Under the pieces are notes generated by a model that searched no databases, had not been told where the DNA came from, and worked only from the letters and a program-made list of their open reading frames with translations. The position numbers and the translations under genes are program-made. A stretch of DNA of 64,000 bases from Chloroflexaceae bacterium (GTDB lineage: Bacteria; Chloroflexota; Chloroflexia; Chloroflexales; Chloroflexaceae): assembly GCA_028282325.1 (NCBI GenBank), contig JANQID010000052.1, positions 62,001 through 126,000 of the forward strand, written 5' to 3'. This document shows positions 25,557 to 34,037 of the stretch, one piece after another; within the stretch, counting starts at the first letter, position 1, and each line of letters opens with the position of its first letter.

Positions 25557-25931
25557 ATGACCAAGAAAATCGAGGCTATCATTCGCGAAGAGAAGCTCAA
25601 CGACGTCAAAGATGCACTGCGCGAGATTGGCATCATTGGGATGAATGTCTACGAAGTGCGCGGACACGGACGGCAGGGCGGCATCACTCTGGCCGGGCGC
25701 ATTGGAACGTATCAAATTGATATGTTACCTCGCCTTCAACTTAACATCATTCTGAGCGATCATAATGTTGAGAAGACGATCGAGACTATTCGACGCGCAG
25801 CGTCAACTGGCAGGCAAGGCGATGGCGTGATTTTCATCTACCCGGTTGATGAAGTCATTCGTATCCGTACCGGCGAGCGCGGCAAAGAAGCATTGACTTA
25901 CGAAGGCGACATCGACGATCGCCAGAGTTAA
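25557..25931 (+). CDS. glnK: PII nitrogen signalling protein (GlnB/GlnK), without the usual modified Tyr
   Basis: A 124-residue trimeric regulator that binds ATP/ADP and 2-oxoglutarate and usually docks on Amt. MTKKIEAIIREEKLNDVK is the typical N-terminus, and TGRQGDGVIFIYPVDEVIRI near 83-102 is the C-terminal signature with the ATP-binding loop. The T-loop reads GRQGGITLAGRIGTYQIDML. Aligned to E. coli GlnB, the uridylylated Tyr51 is replaced by Gly and the cyanobacterial phospho-Ser49 position is also Gly. So this PII probably works by ligand binding alone. It is cotranscribed with amt and ends at a strong terminator. Confidence 0.93.
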   Translation: MTKKIEAIIREEKLNDVKDALREIGIIGMNVYEVRGHGRQGGITLAGRIGTYQIDMLPRLQLNIILSDHNVEKTIETIRRAASTGRQGDGVIFIYPVDEVIRIRTGERGKEALTYEGDIDDRQS

Positions 25932-25970
25932 CGATAACTACAGCTTCTCAATACATTCCTCAACGACAAC

Positions 25971-26006
25971 AACGCCGCCCTGATTATCAGATCAGGGCGG
26001 CGTTTT
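25971..26006. terminator. Intrinsic terminator after the amt-PII operon
   Basis: Arms AACGCCGCCCTGAT / ATCAGGGCGGCGTT (14 bp, 6-nt loop), then TTGG. It lies between the PII gene and the convergent small gene at 26058 and could serve both. Confidence 0.85.
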
Positions 26007-26057
26007 GGTTTATAGGTAAATACCGATCAGAAACGAACGGGAATGATGTGACGCGGC

Positions 26058-26339
26058 TCAGTGGCGTGTTCGCCAGCGGAATGATAAGAGCGACATAACC
26101 AGCGCCAACATCATTGTTGTGCCACCGCAGTAGAGCATCAACGCATTCGCATCAAGCGTTCCTCGATAGACAAGCGCCCCCGCCGCCAGGAACATCCACG
26201 CCGCCCAGCTAAACACGACCATCGCGCGTTGCTCGATCACGTTCAACTTCGGCGAATCAAGGGCCAACAACGCTGTCGCCGTCCAGCCGATCAAAGCAAT
26301 CAGAATCCCCTGAAGATGCGGTATCGCCTCTACTATCAT
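26058..26339 (-). CDS. Small three-span membrane protein, unrecognised
   Basis: A 93-residue hydrophobic protein starting MIVEAIPHLQGILIALIGW. Three probable membrane helices lie near residues 9-26, 40-60 and 68-86, ending in SFRWRTRH (positive, so cytoplasmic). The ATG at 26339 follows a strong AGGAGG. An upstream in-frame ATG at 26441 would add a non-conserved hydrophilic leader and lies beyond that site. It is convergent with the PII gene. The nitrogen context is positional only and gives no function. Confidence 0.6.
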   Translation of the reverse strand: MIVEAIPHLQGILIALIGWTATALLALDSPKLNVIEQRAMVVFSWAAWMFLAAGALVYRGTLDANALMLYCGGTTMMLALVMSLLSFRWRTRH

Positions 26340-26489
26340 ACATCCGCCTCCTATGCCGCTACGCATGGTATCTCGAACATCGTTGCTCGTGTGGTATGTG
26401 GTCATAGTAACAGATGTTTTGGATACTTTCAACAATACCAAAGAGGTTTATTTTGTGCAATATGCACAAATTTTGATATTACTGGCAGA

Positions 26490-26628
26490 TACCAAACAAT
26501 ATTGGAGACACCGCATGCGGTCATTCTGAGCGCAGCGAAGAATCTCGGATTTCAAGGCCATTGAGACCCTTCACGCCGCCTGCGGCTCCGTTCAGGGTGA
26601 CATGCAGCATACGCATCATCGTTTGGCA
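26490..26628 (+). repeat. MITE-like element copy C (139 bp)
   Basis: TACCAAACAATATTGG to ATCGTTTGGCA (last base of the terminal repeat changed). Together with copy D it forms a direct repeat on either side of the terminator at 26657. Confidence 0.85.
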
Positions 26629-26656
26629 GATACCGGTACATCCGCGCAGACACAAA

Positions 26657-26695
26657 AAGCCCCTGGCCTGAGTACATCGCTCAGACCAGGGGCTT
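26657..26695 (-). terminator. Intrinsic terminator, probably of the second amt gene
   Basis: Arms AAGCCCCTGGCCTGAG / CTCAGACCAGGGGCTT (16 bp, one mismatch). On the minus strand TTTTTGTG follows, as expected for the amt transcript that ends at 26950. Confidence 0.75.
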
Positions 26696-26720
26696 GTCAA
26701 CGTTAACTTTACTCAGTATC

Positions 26721-26859
26721 TACCAAACAATATTGGAAACACCGTATGGTGTCATTCTGAGCGCAGCGAAGAATCTCCGATTCCCCCAACGCTGAGACCC
26801 TTCACGCCGCCTGCGGCTCCGTTCAGGGTGACATGCAGCATACGCATCATCGTTTGGTA
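26721..26859 (+). repeat. MITE-like element copy D (139 bp)
   Basis: TACCAAACAATATTGG to ATCGTTTGGTA, with both terminal repeats intact. It lies between the second amt gene and that gene's apparent terminator, so it is probably transcribed in the 3' UTR. Confidence 0.85.
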
Positions 26860-26949
26860 CCTTGATCTATCTCAACGCATCATTGCGATATACATAACAA
26901 CCTCGTTGCGCAAACAACGCCGCACTCTTGACAACCTTAAGCTGTATAC

Positions 26950-28374
26950 TTACTTCGCGGGCGAATGGCTGACGCCGCTCATCGCCGGAGCCGGTTCCGG
27001 AAGACTCAGGTCAGGATACGCCAGCGAACCATGCTCGCCTACATCCAGCCCGGCCTCTTCTTCCTCAGCGCTCACGCGGAGACCGACGGTCATCTTGATT
27101 CCCAGGAACAATGCCCCAGAAAGCCCTACTGTCCACAACCCGACCGCGAGGACACCGACAACCTGAGCAATGAGCAGGGTCATGCCGCCGCCGGCGAATA
27201 GCCCCAGCGTGCCCGTGTTGCCCTCGATGGTAGCGAAGAGACCGACAGCCAGCGTACCCCAAACGCCATTCACCAGGTGCGCCGGAACCGCGCCAACCGG
27301 ATCGTCAATCTTCAGCTTCTCCATCCAATCGGCAGAGAAGACAATCAGCGAACCGGCAACCAGACCAATGATCACCGCGGCGAGCGGTCCAACATACGCG
27401 CAGGGAGCGGTGATCGCCACCAAGCCGCCGATCACGCCATTGAGCGTCATACTAATATCGGGCTTGCCCTTCATAATCCAGGTCGTGAGCATCGCAGTCA
27501 CAGCGCCAGCTGCCGCCGCCAGGGTGGTGTTGACTGCCACCAGTGCGATTGCGCTTGCATCAGCCTGTGACGAGAACGCCAACTGGCTGCCGGGGTTGAA
27601 GCCATACCATCCGAGCCAGAGGATGAAGACGCCCAGCGCGCCCAGCGCGATGTTGTGCCCTGGAATGGCGCGCGGCTTGCCATCGGCAGCAAAGCGCCCC
27701 AGACGCGGACCAAGAATGAGCGCTCCCATCAACGCCGCCCATCCGCCGACGCTATGCACCACGGTGCTACCGGCAAAATCGGTGAAGCCCCAGTTGCCCT
27801 CGGTGCTGCCGCTGTAGGTGTTCAACCAGCCCGATCCACTCCATACCCAGTGGACCACGACCGGGTAAATAATCAATGTAATGACTGCGCTAAAGATCAG
27901 ATAGCTGCTAAACTTGGTGCGTTCTGACATTGCGCCGGAGACGATAGTCGCCGCTGTTCCGGCAAACACAACCTGGAAGAGCCAACTTGCCAGCAGCGGA
28001 ACGCCGACTTCGCTCGCGTCATAACCAATGAAAAACTGATCTGTACCGATAAAGCCGCCAGCCGACGTGCCGTATGCCAGACCCCAACCAATCGCCCAGA
28101 ACGTCAACGCAGCGACCGAGAAGTCCATCAGGTTCTTCATTAAGATATTGACCGTGTTCTTTGAGCGAGTGAAACCCGCCTCAAGCAAGGCAAAGCCGGC
28201 CTGCATAAAGAACACCAGAAAAGCAGCAACGAGCAGCCACATCGCGTCCAGAGCTACTGCATGATCCTCTACCACAGCAGCTGCATCCTGTGCAAATGCA
28301 GTTCCGCTTAATGCGAACCAGATCCCCGCGGCACCCGCAATACCTATGCCCCACTTGCGCAACGATCGTTTCAT
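26950..28374 (-). CDS. amt: Ammonium transporter Amt (second copy, with signal peptide)
   Basis: A 474-residue Amt family transporter. It begins with a signal peptide (MKRSLRKWGIGIAGAAGIWF, likely cleaved after ALSGTAFA). The mature part then has MWLLVAAFLVFFMQAGFALL, GFTDFAGSTVVHSVGGWAAL with the first pore His, and DDPVGAVPAHLVNGVWGTLA with the second. It differs from the first Amt in its signal peptide, N-terminal extension and length, so the two are not a recent duplication. The ATG at 28374 is preferred for GGAGGG upstream and the signal peptide. There is no PII gene beside it. Confidence 0.93.
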   Translation of the reverse strand: MKRSLRKWGIGIAGAAGIWFALSGTAFAQDAAAVVEDHAVALDAMWLLVAAFLVFFMQAGFALLEAGFTRSKNTVNILMKNLMDFSVAALTFWAIGWGLAYGTSAGGFIGTDQFFIGYDASEVGVPLLASWLFQVVFAGTAATIVSGAMSERTKFSSYLIFSAVITLIIYPVVVHWVWSGSGWLNTYSGSTEGNWGFTDFAGSTVVHSVGGWAALMGALILGPRLGRFAADGKPRAIPGHNIALGALGVFILWLGWYGFNPGSQLAFSSQADASAIALVAVNTTLAAAAGAVTAMLTTWIMKGKPDISMTLNGVIGGLVAITAPCAYVGPLAAVIIGLVAGSLIVFSADWMEKLKIDDPVGAVPAHLVNGVWGTLAVGLFATIEGNTGTLGLFAGGGMTLLIAQVVGVLAVGLWTVGLSGALFLGIKMTVGLRVSAEEEEAGLDVGEHGSLAYPDLSLPEPAPAMSGVSHSPAK

Positions 28375-28611
28375 TTGAATTCGTCCCTCCATAATTGTAG
28401 TGATCGTGACCAAAAACTTGTCACGTAACAACTATTACTACGACGAGAGAGCTTTTGGTGACTCCGCAGCCTGATGCGGTGAAATGCATTTCAGAACATC
28501 TGAGTGCTATGTGATGAATGGCTGTCCAAAGCCTTACTCAAAAAGGTCTCGTTGTAGTACTATTCTCTATAAATACCTGTAATTCGTGTTTTAGAGTACA
28601 CAAAAAAACAC

Positions 28612-28637
28612 AGATCAACCGTCGTAACGGTTGATCT
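28612..28637 (-). terminator. Intrinsic terminator on the minus strand
   Basis: Arms AGATCAACCGT / ACGGTTGATCT (11 bp, 4-nt loop), followed on the minus strand by TGTGTTTTTTTGTG. It sits upstream of the second amt gene and would end transcripts coming from the Fur-like remnant. Confidence 0.75.
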
Positions 28638-28899
28638 CTGCTTCTTCGCTACAGTTATAGCCGCTCTTTGCACTAATGCTGGCAACTACAACTTATTTAA
28701 GCTGTCGATTGTGTTTCTGATAATGATAATAACAAAACCGAAGAGCAATAGCTACAGTAAAGTTAAACAAAATCCCTCTGCTTTTAACTGGATAGATGAT
28801 CCAAGTACCCAGGCTCATCGTGTACAGGCAATAATGCTGAAGAGCGGCGGCTGAACGCGCTTCGAGTCATATGAGGCATTGCAACAACGGGGATCAGAC

Positions 28900-29030
28900 A
28901 ATAGACCGTTGCCTGGCTAATCATCGGAAACGCCGCTCGCACACGGTCAAAAACCTCTGCAATGGTGGGATGTCCGCCGTGCTCCACCAGAGCCTGGCAA
29001 ACAGCATGGCGTTTCGGTCGTGGGCAAACC
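28900..29030 (-). pseudogene. Fragment of a Fur-family regulator gene
   Basis: The minus strand encodes RHAVCQALVEHGG followed by HPTIAEVFDRVRAAFPMISQ and ATVY. This is the winged-helix DNA-binding region of Fur/PerR/Zur proteins (compare the family string HPTAEEIY...ISLATVYR). After ATVY the frame runs into unrelated sequence. The metal-binding and dimerisation half is absent and no proper start precedes it. I read it as a decayed remnant. Confidence 0.65.
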
Positions 29031-29586
29031 TGTACTGTCGCCCTTACAGCTTTTCTGCGCCTGATACGCTAGAGTAAATTGTGTGGCAGGATGTTTCTGG
29101 CCAAGACCCGCACTATCGTAGTCGAACCCTCTACTATGCCATCTACATAAAATTTGTTGCAATATGATCGTAATTGCCGACGCGAATCGTTTAGCCATGT
29201 CGAAAGCAACCAGGTAGCGCTCACGTCGTTTATCGGCGGTAATCTCATCTGAGAATCTATAATGAAGCTCTCAAACTCCCTCTTAAGACTGGCTAACTAT
29301 CTGGTCCAGATGTAGATGATAGGTTTGCTTGCTCTGTAAGTTGAAGGTTGCTCTATGGGTAATGGTTTTATTTATACTAAGGTAAGAGCAATGTACTACG
29401 AAAAAGTCATTTGAGCAGATCGAAGGCGGATAGCATTTACTTCTTGCTATCTTCAAGCGAACGAGTGAACTAATGTTAATGTAGTTACTAGACACATGAA
29501 AGCGTTTGTCATTGTATCTTGCTACGCTCTTTATGGTGGGTATCGGTCGGAATCGCACACTGACAAAGTGCAGAAGAGGTTCAGCT
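29031..29586. other. Gap with no supported gene
   Basis: About 550 bp of A/T-rich sequence before the sugar transferase. I found no convincing coding frame, hairpin or repeat copy. Open frames here lack ribosome sites and recognisable motifs. It may hold the promoter of the exopolysaccharide genes. Confidence 0.4.
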
Positions 29587-30363
29587 ATGGCGGCAACAAG
29601 CATTGAACATAATCAGCGCGATGAGCAATCTTCCGCAGATCAAGGAACGCTTGATGAGAAGACTTTGCAAATGATTGAGATATTCGCCGAACGTCGTTTC
29701 CAAAGCTTCCAGGCGAACCAGCGCATCCGCTTTCATTTGACGATTTGGATCATTCGCACCAAGATTATCCAGAACTTGAAGCGAGCGCTTGATATACTCA
29801 TAGCCTCTGGTGCAATCGTTGCTTCTTCTCCAATTATGGGGATAACCGCAGTTGCGATCAAGCTTAACTCCCCTGGCCCTGTGATATTTCGCCAGACCAG
29901 AGTCGGCAAATGGGGATCAACCTTCCAATGCTATAAGTTTCGTTCTATGTATACTGATGCAGAGCAACGGTTGAAAGGACTTATGGCGCATAATGAAGCC
30001 GACGGCCCAGTGTTCAAAATGAAGCACGATCCACGTATTACCCGCGTGGGAAGGATCATTCGCAAGCTGAGCATCGATGAGTTACCGCAACTCTTCAACG
30101 TGTTGAAGGGTGAGATGAGTCTGGTGGGACCACGTCCGGCGCTGCCCCACGAGGTCGCAACGTACAGCTTTGATGAACGCCAACGCCTCAACGCTATCCC
30201 TGGCATCACTGGATTGCAGCAAGTTTCCGGGCGAAGCGATATAGACTTTAAACGCTGGGTTGAGCTTGATGTGCAATACATCTCAGAGCAGAGTCTGTGG
30301 AAGGATATTGAGATCCTTTTCAAGACTATTCCCGCAGTCTTGTTTAGCAAAGGCGCATATTGA
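29587..30363 (+). CDS. Undecaprenyl-phosphate sugar-1-phosphate transferase (short PGT type)
   Basis: A 258-residue bacterial sugar transferase (monotopic phosphoglycosyl transferase), which puts the first sugar-phosphate on the lipid carrier. LKRALDILIASGAIVASSPI near 63-82 is the membrane-entering helix. FRQTRVGKWGSTFQCYKFRSM follows near 101-121. The catalytic Asp-Glu pair is in LSIDELPQLFNVLKGEMSLV near 162-181, followed by GPRPALP, and GLQQVSGR lies near 207. It lacks the four-helix N-terminal half of WcaJ/WbaP. The ATG at 29587 has AGAGG upstream; an earlier GTG/TTG-type extension lacks support. It heads the exopolysaccharide/partner-switch block. Confidence 0.9.
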   Translation: MAATSIEHNQRDEQSSADQGTLDEKTLQMIEIFAERRFQSFQANQRIRFHLTIWIIRTKIIQNLKRALDILIASGAIVASSPIMGITAVAIKLNSPGPVIFRQTRVGKWGSTFQCYKFRSMYTDAEQRLKGLMAHNEADGPVFKMKHDPRITRVGRIIRKLSIDELPQLFNVLKGEMSLVGPRPALPHEVATYSFDERQRLNAIPGITGLQQVSGRSDIDFKRWVELDVQYISEQSLWKDIEILFKTIPAVLFSKGAY

Positions 30364-30462
30364 ACCGGTCTCCAGGATCGATGTGAGCTAATCCATAAGC
30401 TGTTATCGTTCCAATTGTATTGGCAGCAGGGTAACGGCATGTTTTGAGGAGGGATAGCGCAT

Positions 30463-31920
30463 ATGCGAAAGCTGCTCATTGTTCTGGGCGTTCCCATCGA
30501 TGATCTGATTATAGACGAGGCTCTTAACCGCATCGAGAGCTTCATTGCCGTGGGTCGCGCTACAAAGAAATGTCATCAAATTGCAACCATTAATGCAGAC
30601 TTTGTTGTAAACTCACTCTATGATCCTGATCTTCGCCGAATTCTTCAGCAGGCGGATATGGCAACAGCTGATGGCATGCCGCTGGTATGGGGAGCAAGAT
30701 TGCTAGGGGTTCATCTCGAAGATCGCGTTACTGGCGCGGATCTTGTGCCGGCGTTGGCTGAACGTTCCGCCCAAAAGGGATTTTCAATTTATCTGTTGGG
30801 AGCGAAGCCAGGAGTCGCCGCTCGGGCAGCCGAAGTGTTACGTGATCGCTACCCGGGAGTCAATATCGTCGGTGTCGTATCTCCGCCATATGGGCCGATC
30901 CGTGAAATGGATCGCTCTATAATTAACGACATTAAAGCGGCTCGCCCGGACATTCTAATGGTTGCGCTTGGCAACCCGAAACAAGAAAAATGGATTGATA
31001 TGTACGCGCCGGAATTAAACGTTCCGGTATGCCTTGGCATTGGCGGTACGCTTGATTTTATTGCCGGCGTGACAAAGCGTGCGCCTGTATGGATGCAGAG
31101 GAGCGGCGTAGAGTGGATATATCGGCTGATGCAAGAACCACGGCGCCTCTGGAAACGCTACGTCCAAGATCTATTCTACTTTAGCTCATTTTTTGTTCGG
31201 CAGTGGTGGTCGATGCGTCAGGGATATCAAACAACGACATTGATTCCTTCATCCGATGCAGTGATGATGATCGATCAAACCGCTATTATGAATATCCAGG
31301 GACGGTTGGATGTTCGAAACTATGCGACGTTTATGGCCAGAGCAGAACAAGCGCTCGCTCTGAGTCCTTTCATCATTGTGAATCTTGCCAACACAGCATT
31401 TCTGGATAGTTCGGCGATGGGGGCGCTAGTTACCCTGGCCAATCGGGCACGAGGAAATGGGGGCGATCTCTGGCTGGTGAATGTACCGAAACACATCGCG
31501 GATATTCTGTCGATTATCAAGCTCGATCAATTCTTCGATATGCTGGATGATGTGGAGTCTGCGCTCCAGATCCGGCGGACAAGAGAAACTCTAGCAGCGC
31601 CAAAAGAAAGCGATACTGATGAATGGCAGGTGGTGAAGGCTCCGCGCATCGTTGATGGATCGCTTGAAACGGTGGTGATAAACAACCATATTCCTGATCC
31701 ACTGACGGATGCGCGTTTAATCATTGACTTGAGTGATACCATTATTATGTCGCAAGATGGCATTAATTCGCTGCTTCGGCTTGATCAGAAAATGCGTGTT
31801 AACAAGGGTCAATTGCGCATTGCGGGTTGCTCTGGAGATGTTTTACAGAGTTTTCAATCTATGCACCTCGATACTGTTCTAACAATCTGCCAAGATGTGG
31901 AAACCGCAGCTACATCATAA
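30463..31920 (+). CDS. WecG/TagA/CpsF glycosyltransferase fused to two STAS domains
   Basis: A 485-residue fusion. Residues 1-245 are a WecG/TagA-type glycosyltransferase: TINADFVVNSLYDPDLRRIL near 43, the catalytic-Asp string ATADGMPLVWGARL near 66, and ALGNPKQEKWID near 168. Residues about 268-365 form a STAS (anti-anti-sigma) domain, with a conserved core and FLDSSAMGALVTL at the usual phospho-Ser site. Residues about 385-483 form a second, more diverged STAS-like domain, with IMSQDGINSLLRL at the same place. There Asp replaces the phospho-Ser. The start ATG follows GAGGAGGG. Downstream genes encode the matching STAS, phosphatase and kinase, so the transferase itself may be a target of partner switching. 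Confidence 0.85.
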   Translation: MRKLLIVLGVPIDDLIIDEALNRIESFIAVGRATKKCHQIATINADFVVNSLYDPDLRRILQQADMATADGMPLVWGARLLGVHLEDRVTGADLVPALAERSAQKGFSIYLLGAKPGVAARAAEVLRDRYPGVNIVGVVSPPYGPIREMDRSIINDIKAARPDILMVALGNPKQEKWIDMYAPELNVPVCLGIGGTLDFIAGVTKRAPVWMQRSGVEWIYRLMQEPRRLWKRYVQDLFYFSSFFVRQWWSMRQGYQTTTLIPSSDAVMMIDQTAIMNIQGRLDVRNYATFMARAEQALALSPFIIVNLANTAFLDSSAMGALVTLANRARGNGGDLWLVNVPKHIADILSIIKLDQFFDMLDDVESALQIRRTRETLAAPKESDTDEWQVVKAPRIVDGSLETVVINNHIPDPLTDARLIIDLSDTIIMSQDGINSLLRLDQKMRVNKGQLRIAGCSGDVLQSFQSMHLDTVLTICQDVETAATS

Positions 31921-31934
31921 GGATATATGAAGCG

Positions 31935-33653
31935 ATGCAAGTTTTATTGCTGGCAACTGGTGAAAATGAGCATCTGGCCCCGCTTACTACAAAACGACCG
32001 TCTCCTATGGTGGCGGTTGTTGATCGTCCAGTTATGGCCATTGCTATAGAAAACTTGGTTCGTGCGGGCATTAAACGGGTTCTGGTCAGCCTCTACAATC
32101 AAGGCAGCAGTGTTGTATCATATTTTGGGGATGGTCGACGTTGGGGAATAAAAATTGAATATTTGCCTCAGAACCAGTTGTGGGGATCGGCAGGCATACT
32201 CAAATGGATTGCCCGACGTTTGCAGGAGTCAGTACTGGTGTTGCCTGCAGATGCCATCATTGATCTCGACGCGAGTATGGCAATGAAAGCGCACCATGCC
32301 GGCGGCAGCGGTATGACGTTGGTTCTCCATCAACCACAACACAAACACGAGGAACGGCTGGTCAACCTGGATGCACACAATAAGATCTGCGCTATTGGCG
32401 AGGAGACATCAACCGATACAACACTTGCCAACTTTACGGGAGCATTTATTTTTGATCCCGGCATGCTTGAATACATTCCGGCGAATACCGAATATAATGT
32501 TTATGAGGATCTCTTGCCACAGTTGCTCAGTTCGGGCGTAGAAGTTACTGGTTATATGATGCCAGGGTACTGGAACGCACTCAGTACTTTCAATGACTAC
32601 CAGTCTGCGCAAGTAACATATTTGCGGAACGCACGGGCGCAGAGCGATAATTCAGACGAGCAAGCGAGCGATATAAAACTCCTGCGCTACACATTAATGA
32701 ATCAGGCGCGTCAGATCGCTCCTGGCGTATGGGTCGGTGCAAATAGCTATATTCATCCTGATGCTCGGATTGCATCTCCGATCTATATTGGCAGCAATTG
32801 CTCAATTGGAGGCAATGTAGAATTAGGCCCAGAAGCTGTTATTGGATCAGGAGTTATCATTGACAGCGGAGCGACCGTCCAGTACAGTACAATTTTGGAA
32901 CATACGTACGTTGGCCAGTTTGTAAACGTTGACTCCCGGATAGTGGAACAAACAATGATCATTGATCCTGCCACTTCCAGCACAACCAATACTGTCGATC
33001 CGTTTCTCCTTTCAGAGACGACACGCACTGAAACAACTCGTCAAGCGTGGCTTTCCGTACTAGTAGCTGCGTTTCTTTTGTTCCTGTCGCTTCCGTTAAC
33101 CATACCAATCAGCTTACTGCTTTTTGTTGCGGCGCGCGGTCAAGTATTTAGTCGTACTCCCCATATCCATAGCCGACGAATTGGTCAGCCACCTTCCGCA
33201 ACACATACTAATCCGGAATCCTTTGATTTGTTGCGCTTTTCAACCCAGCGTCGTGATGGTTCCCTGAGTCGGCTAGGAAGCTGGCTGTGTAAGCGGGAGA
33301 TTGATCGAATACCAACGCTTTGGAATGTCGTTCGCGGGGATATCGGTTTAGTAGGAGTCAAGCCGCTCACACTAGAAGAAGCTGCTAATCTGACGGACGA
33401 TTGGCAGTTGCGTCGTTATACGTGTCCCGCTGGTTTTACGGGTCTTTGGTATACACAGGCTGATGCCGATAGCAATCTGGAGACCATCCTGATCACGGAC
33501 GCTTATTACGCAGCGACCCGAAGTTGGTTAGAGGACTTACGCATTTTGATCCGAACGCCTATGGTATGGCTCCGACGTACACGTTCTTCCCAGGCATCTG
33601 ACCATCAGCTTTCGTCATCCAAGGAACAGGTTGATGAAGTACATATAGCATAG
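31935..33653 (+). CDS. Nucleotidyltransferase-like / beta-helix / sugar transferase fusion
   Basis: A 572-residue three-part protein. Residues 1-235 resemble a sugar-nucleotide pyrophosphorylase, but the GGxGxRLxPLT loop reads ATGENEHLAPLT, without the catalytic Arg. Residues about 260-350 are hexapeptide repeats (IGSNCSIGGNVELGPEAVIG) forming a left-handed beta-helix, as in GlmU-type proteins. A membrane helix (WLSVLVAAFLLFLSLPLTIP) follows near 376, then a PGT-like domain. In that domain DELPQLxNVLxGxxSLVGPRP appears as DRIPTLWNVVRGDIGLVG, so the catalytic Glu is missing. Both enzyme halves look altered, which suggests a binding or scaffold role. The start is the ATG at 31935, 14 bp after the previous stop. 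Confidence 0.75.
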   Translation: MQVLLLATGENEHLAPLTTKRPSPMVAVVDRPVMAIAIENLVRAGIKRVLVSLYNQGSSVVSYFGDGRRWGIKIEYLPQNQLWGSAGILKWIARRLQESVLVLPADAIIDLDASMAMKAHHAGGSGMTLVLHQPQHKHEERLVNLDAHNKICAIGEETSTDTTLANFTGAFIFDPGMLEYIPANTEYNVYEDLLPQLLSSGVEVTGYMMPGYWNALSTFNDYQSAQVTYLRNARAQSDNSDEQASDIKLLRYTLMNQARQIAPGVWVGANSYIHPDARIASPIYIGSNCSIGGNVELGPEAVIGSGVIIDSGATVQYSTILEHTYVGQFVNVDSRIVEQTMIIDPATSSTTNTVDPFLLSETTRTETTRQAWLSVLVAAFLLFLSLPLTIPISLLLFVAARGQVFSRTPHIHSRRIGQPPSATHTNPESFDLLRFSTQRRDGSLSRLGSWLCKREIDRIPTLWNVVRGDIGLVGVKPLTLEEAANLTDDWQLRRYTCPAGFTGLWYTQADADSNLETILITDAYYAATRSWLEDLRILIRTPMVWLRRTRSSQASDHQLSSSKEQVDEVHIA

Positions 33654-33692
33654 GTCGTTCGTTAAGATGTGGATCTAAGGAGTAATAGATTT

Positions 33693-34031
33693 ATGGATCT
33701 GACAATCCGTTCGGAAGGTAACGTGACCATCCTTGAGATTTCTGGCCGGTTTGACAACCGTACCGCGCCAGCGGTCGCCGAAGAGTTGGAAAAAGTGACT
33801 CGGACTGAACCAGCGCGGCTTGTCGTGAATATGACAAACGTTTCATTTGTTGACTCCACGGCGCTGGCAACGTTGGTACAGGGACTCAAACGCTGCCGAC
33901 AACGTCGGGGTGAGCTCTATCTGTGTGGTTTGCAAAATCAGGTCTACATGATTTTTGAGTTGACTCGCCTTGACAAGGCTTTCACTATCTTTCCCGATGA
34001 GGCAAACGCTCTGCAGGCATTTGAGAACTAA
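33693..34031 (+). CDS. STAS-domain anti-sigma factor antagonist (SpoIIAA/RsbV-like)
   Basis: A 112-residue stand-alone STAS protein: MDLTIRSEGNVTILEISGRF, VNMTNVSFVDSTALATLV near 48-65, and GELYLCGLQNQVYMIFELTRL. The phosphorylation site of this family (second Ser in DSS) is Thr here (DST). In partner switching, the unphosphorylated form binds the RsbW-type kinase and the phosphatase restores it. The AAGGAG site lies 9 bp before the ATG at 33693. The next gene begins 6 bp after its stop. Confidence 0.9.
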   Translation: MDLTIRSEGNVTILEISGRFDNRTAPAVAEELEKVTRTEPARLVVNMTNVSFVDSTALATLVQGLKRCRQRRGELYLCGLQNQVYMIFELTRLDKAFTIFPDEANALQAFEN

Positions 34032-34037
34032 GCGACA

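Noticed and set aside
29283-29603. 106-residue minus-strand frame before the sugar transferase
   Set aside because: No motif or ribosome site, and it overlaps the start of the supported gene on the other strand.
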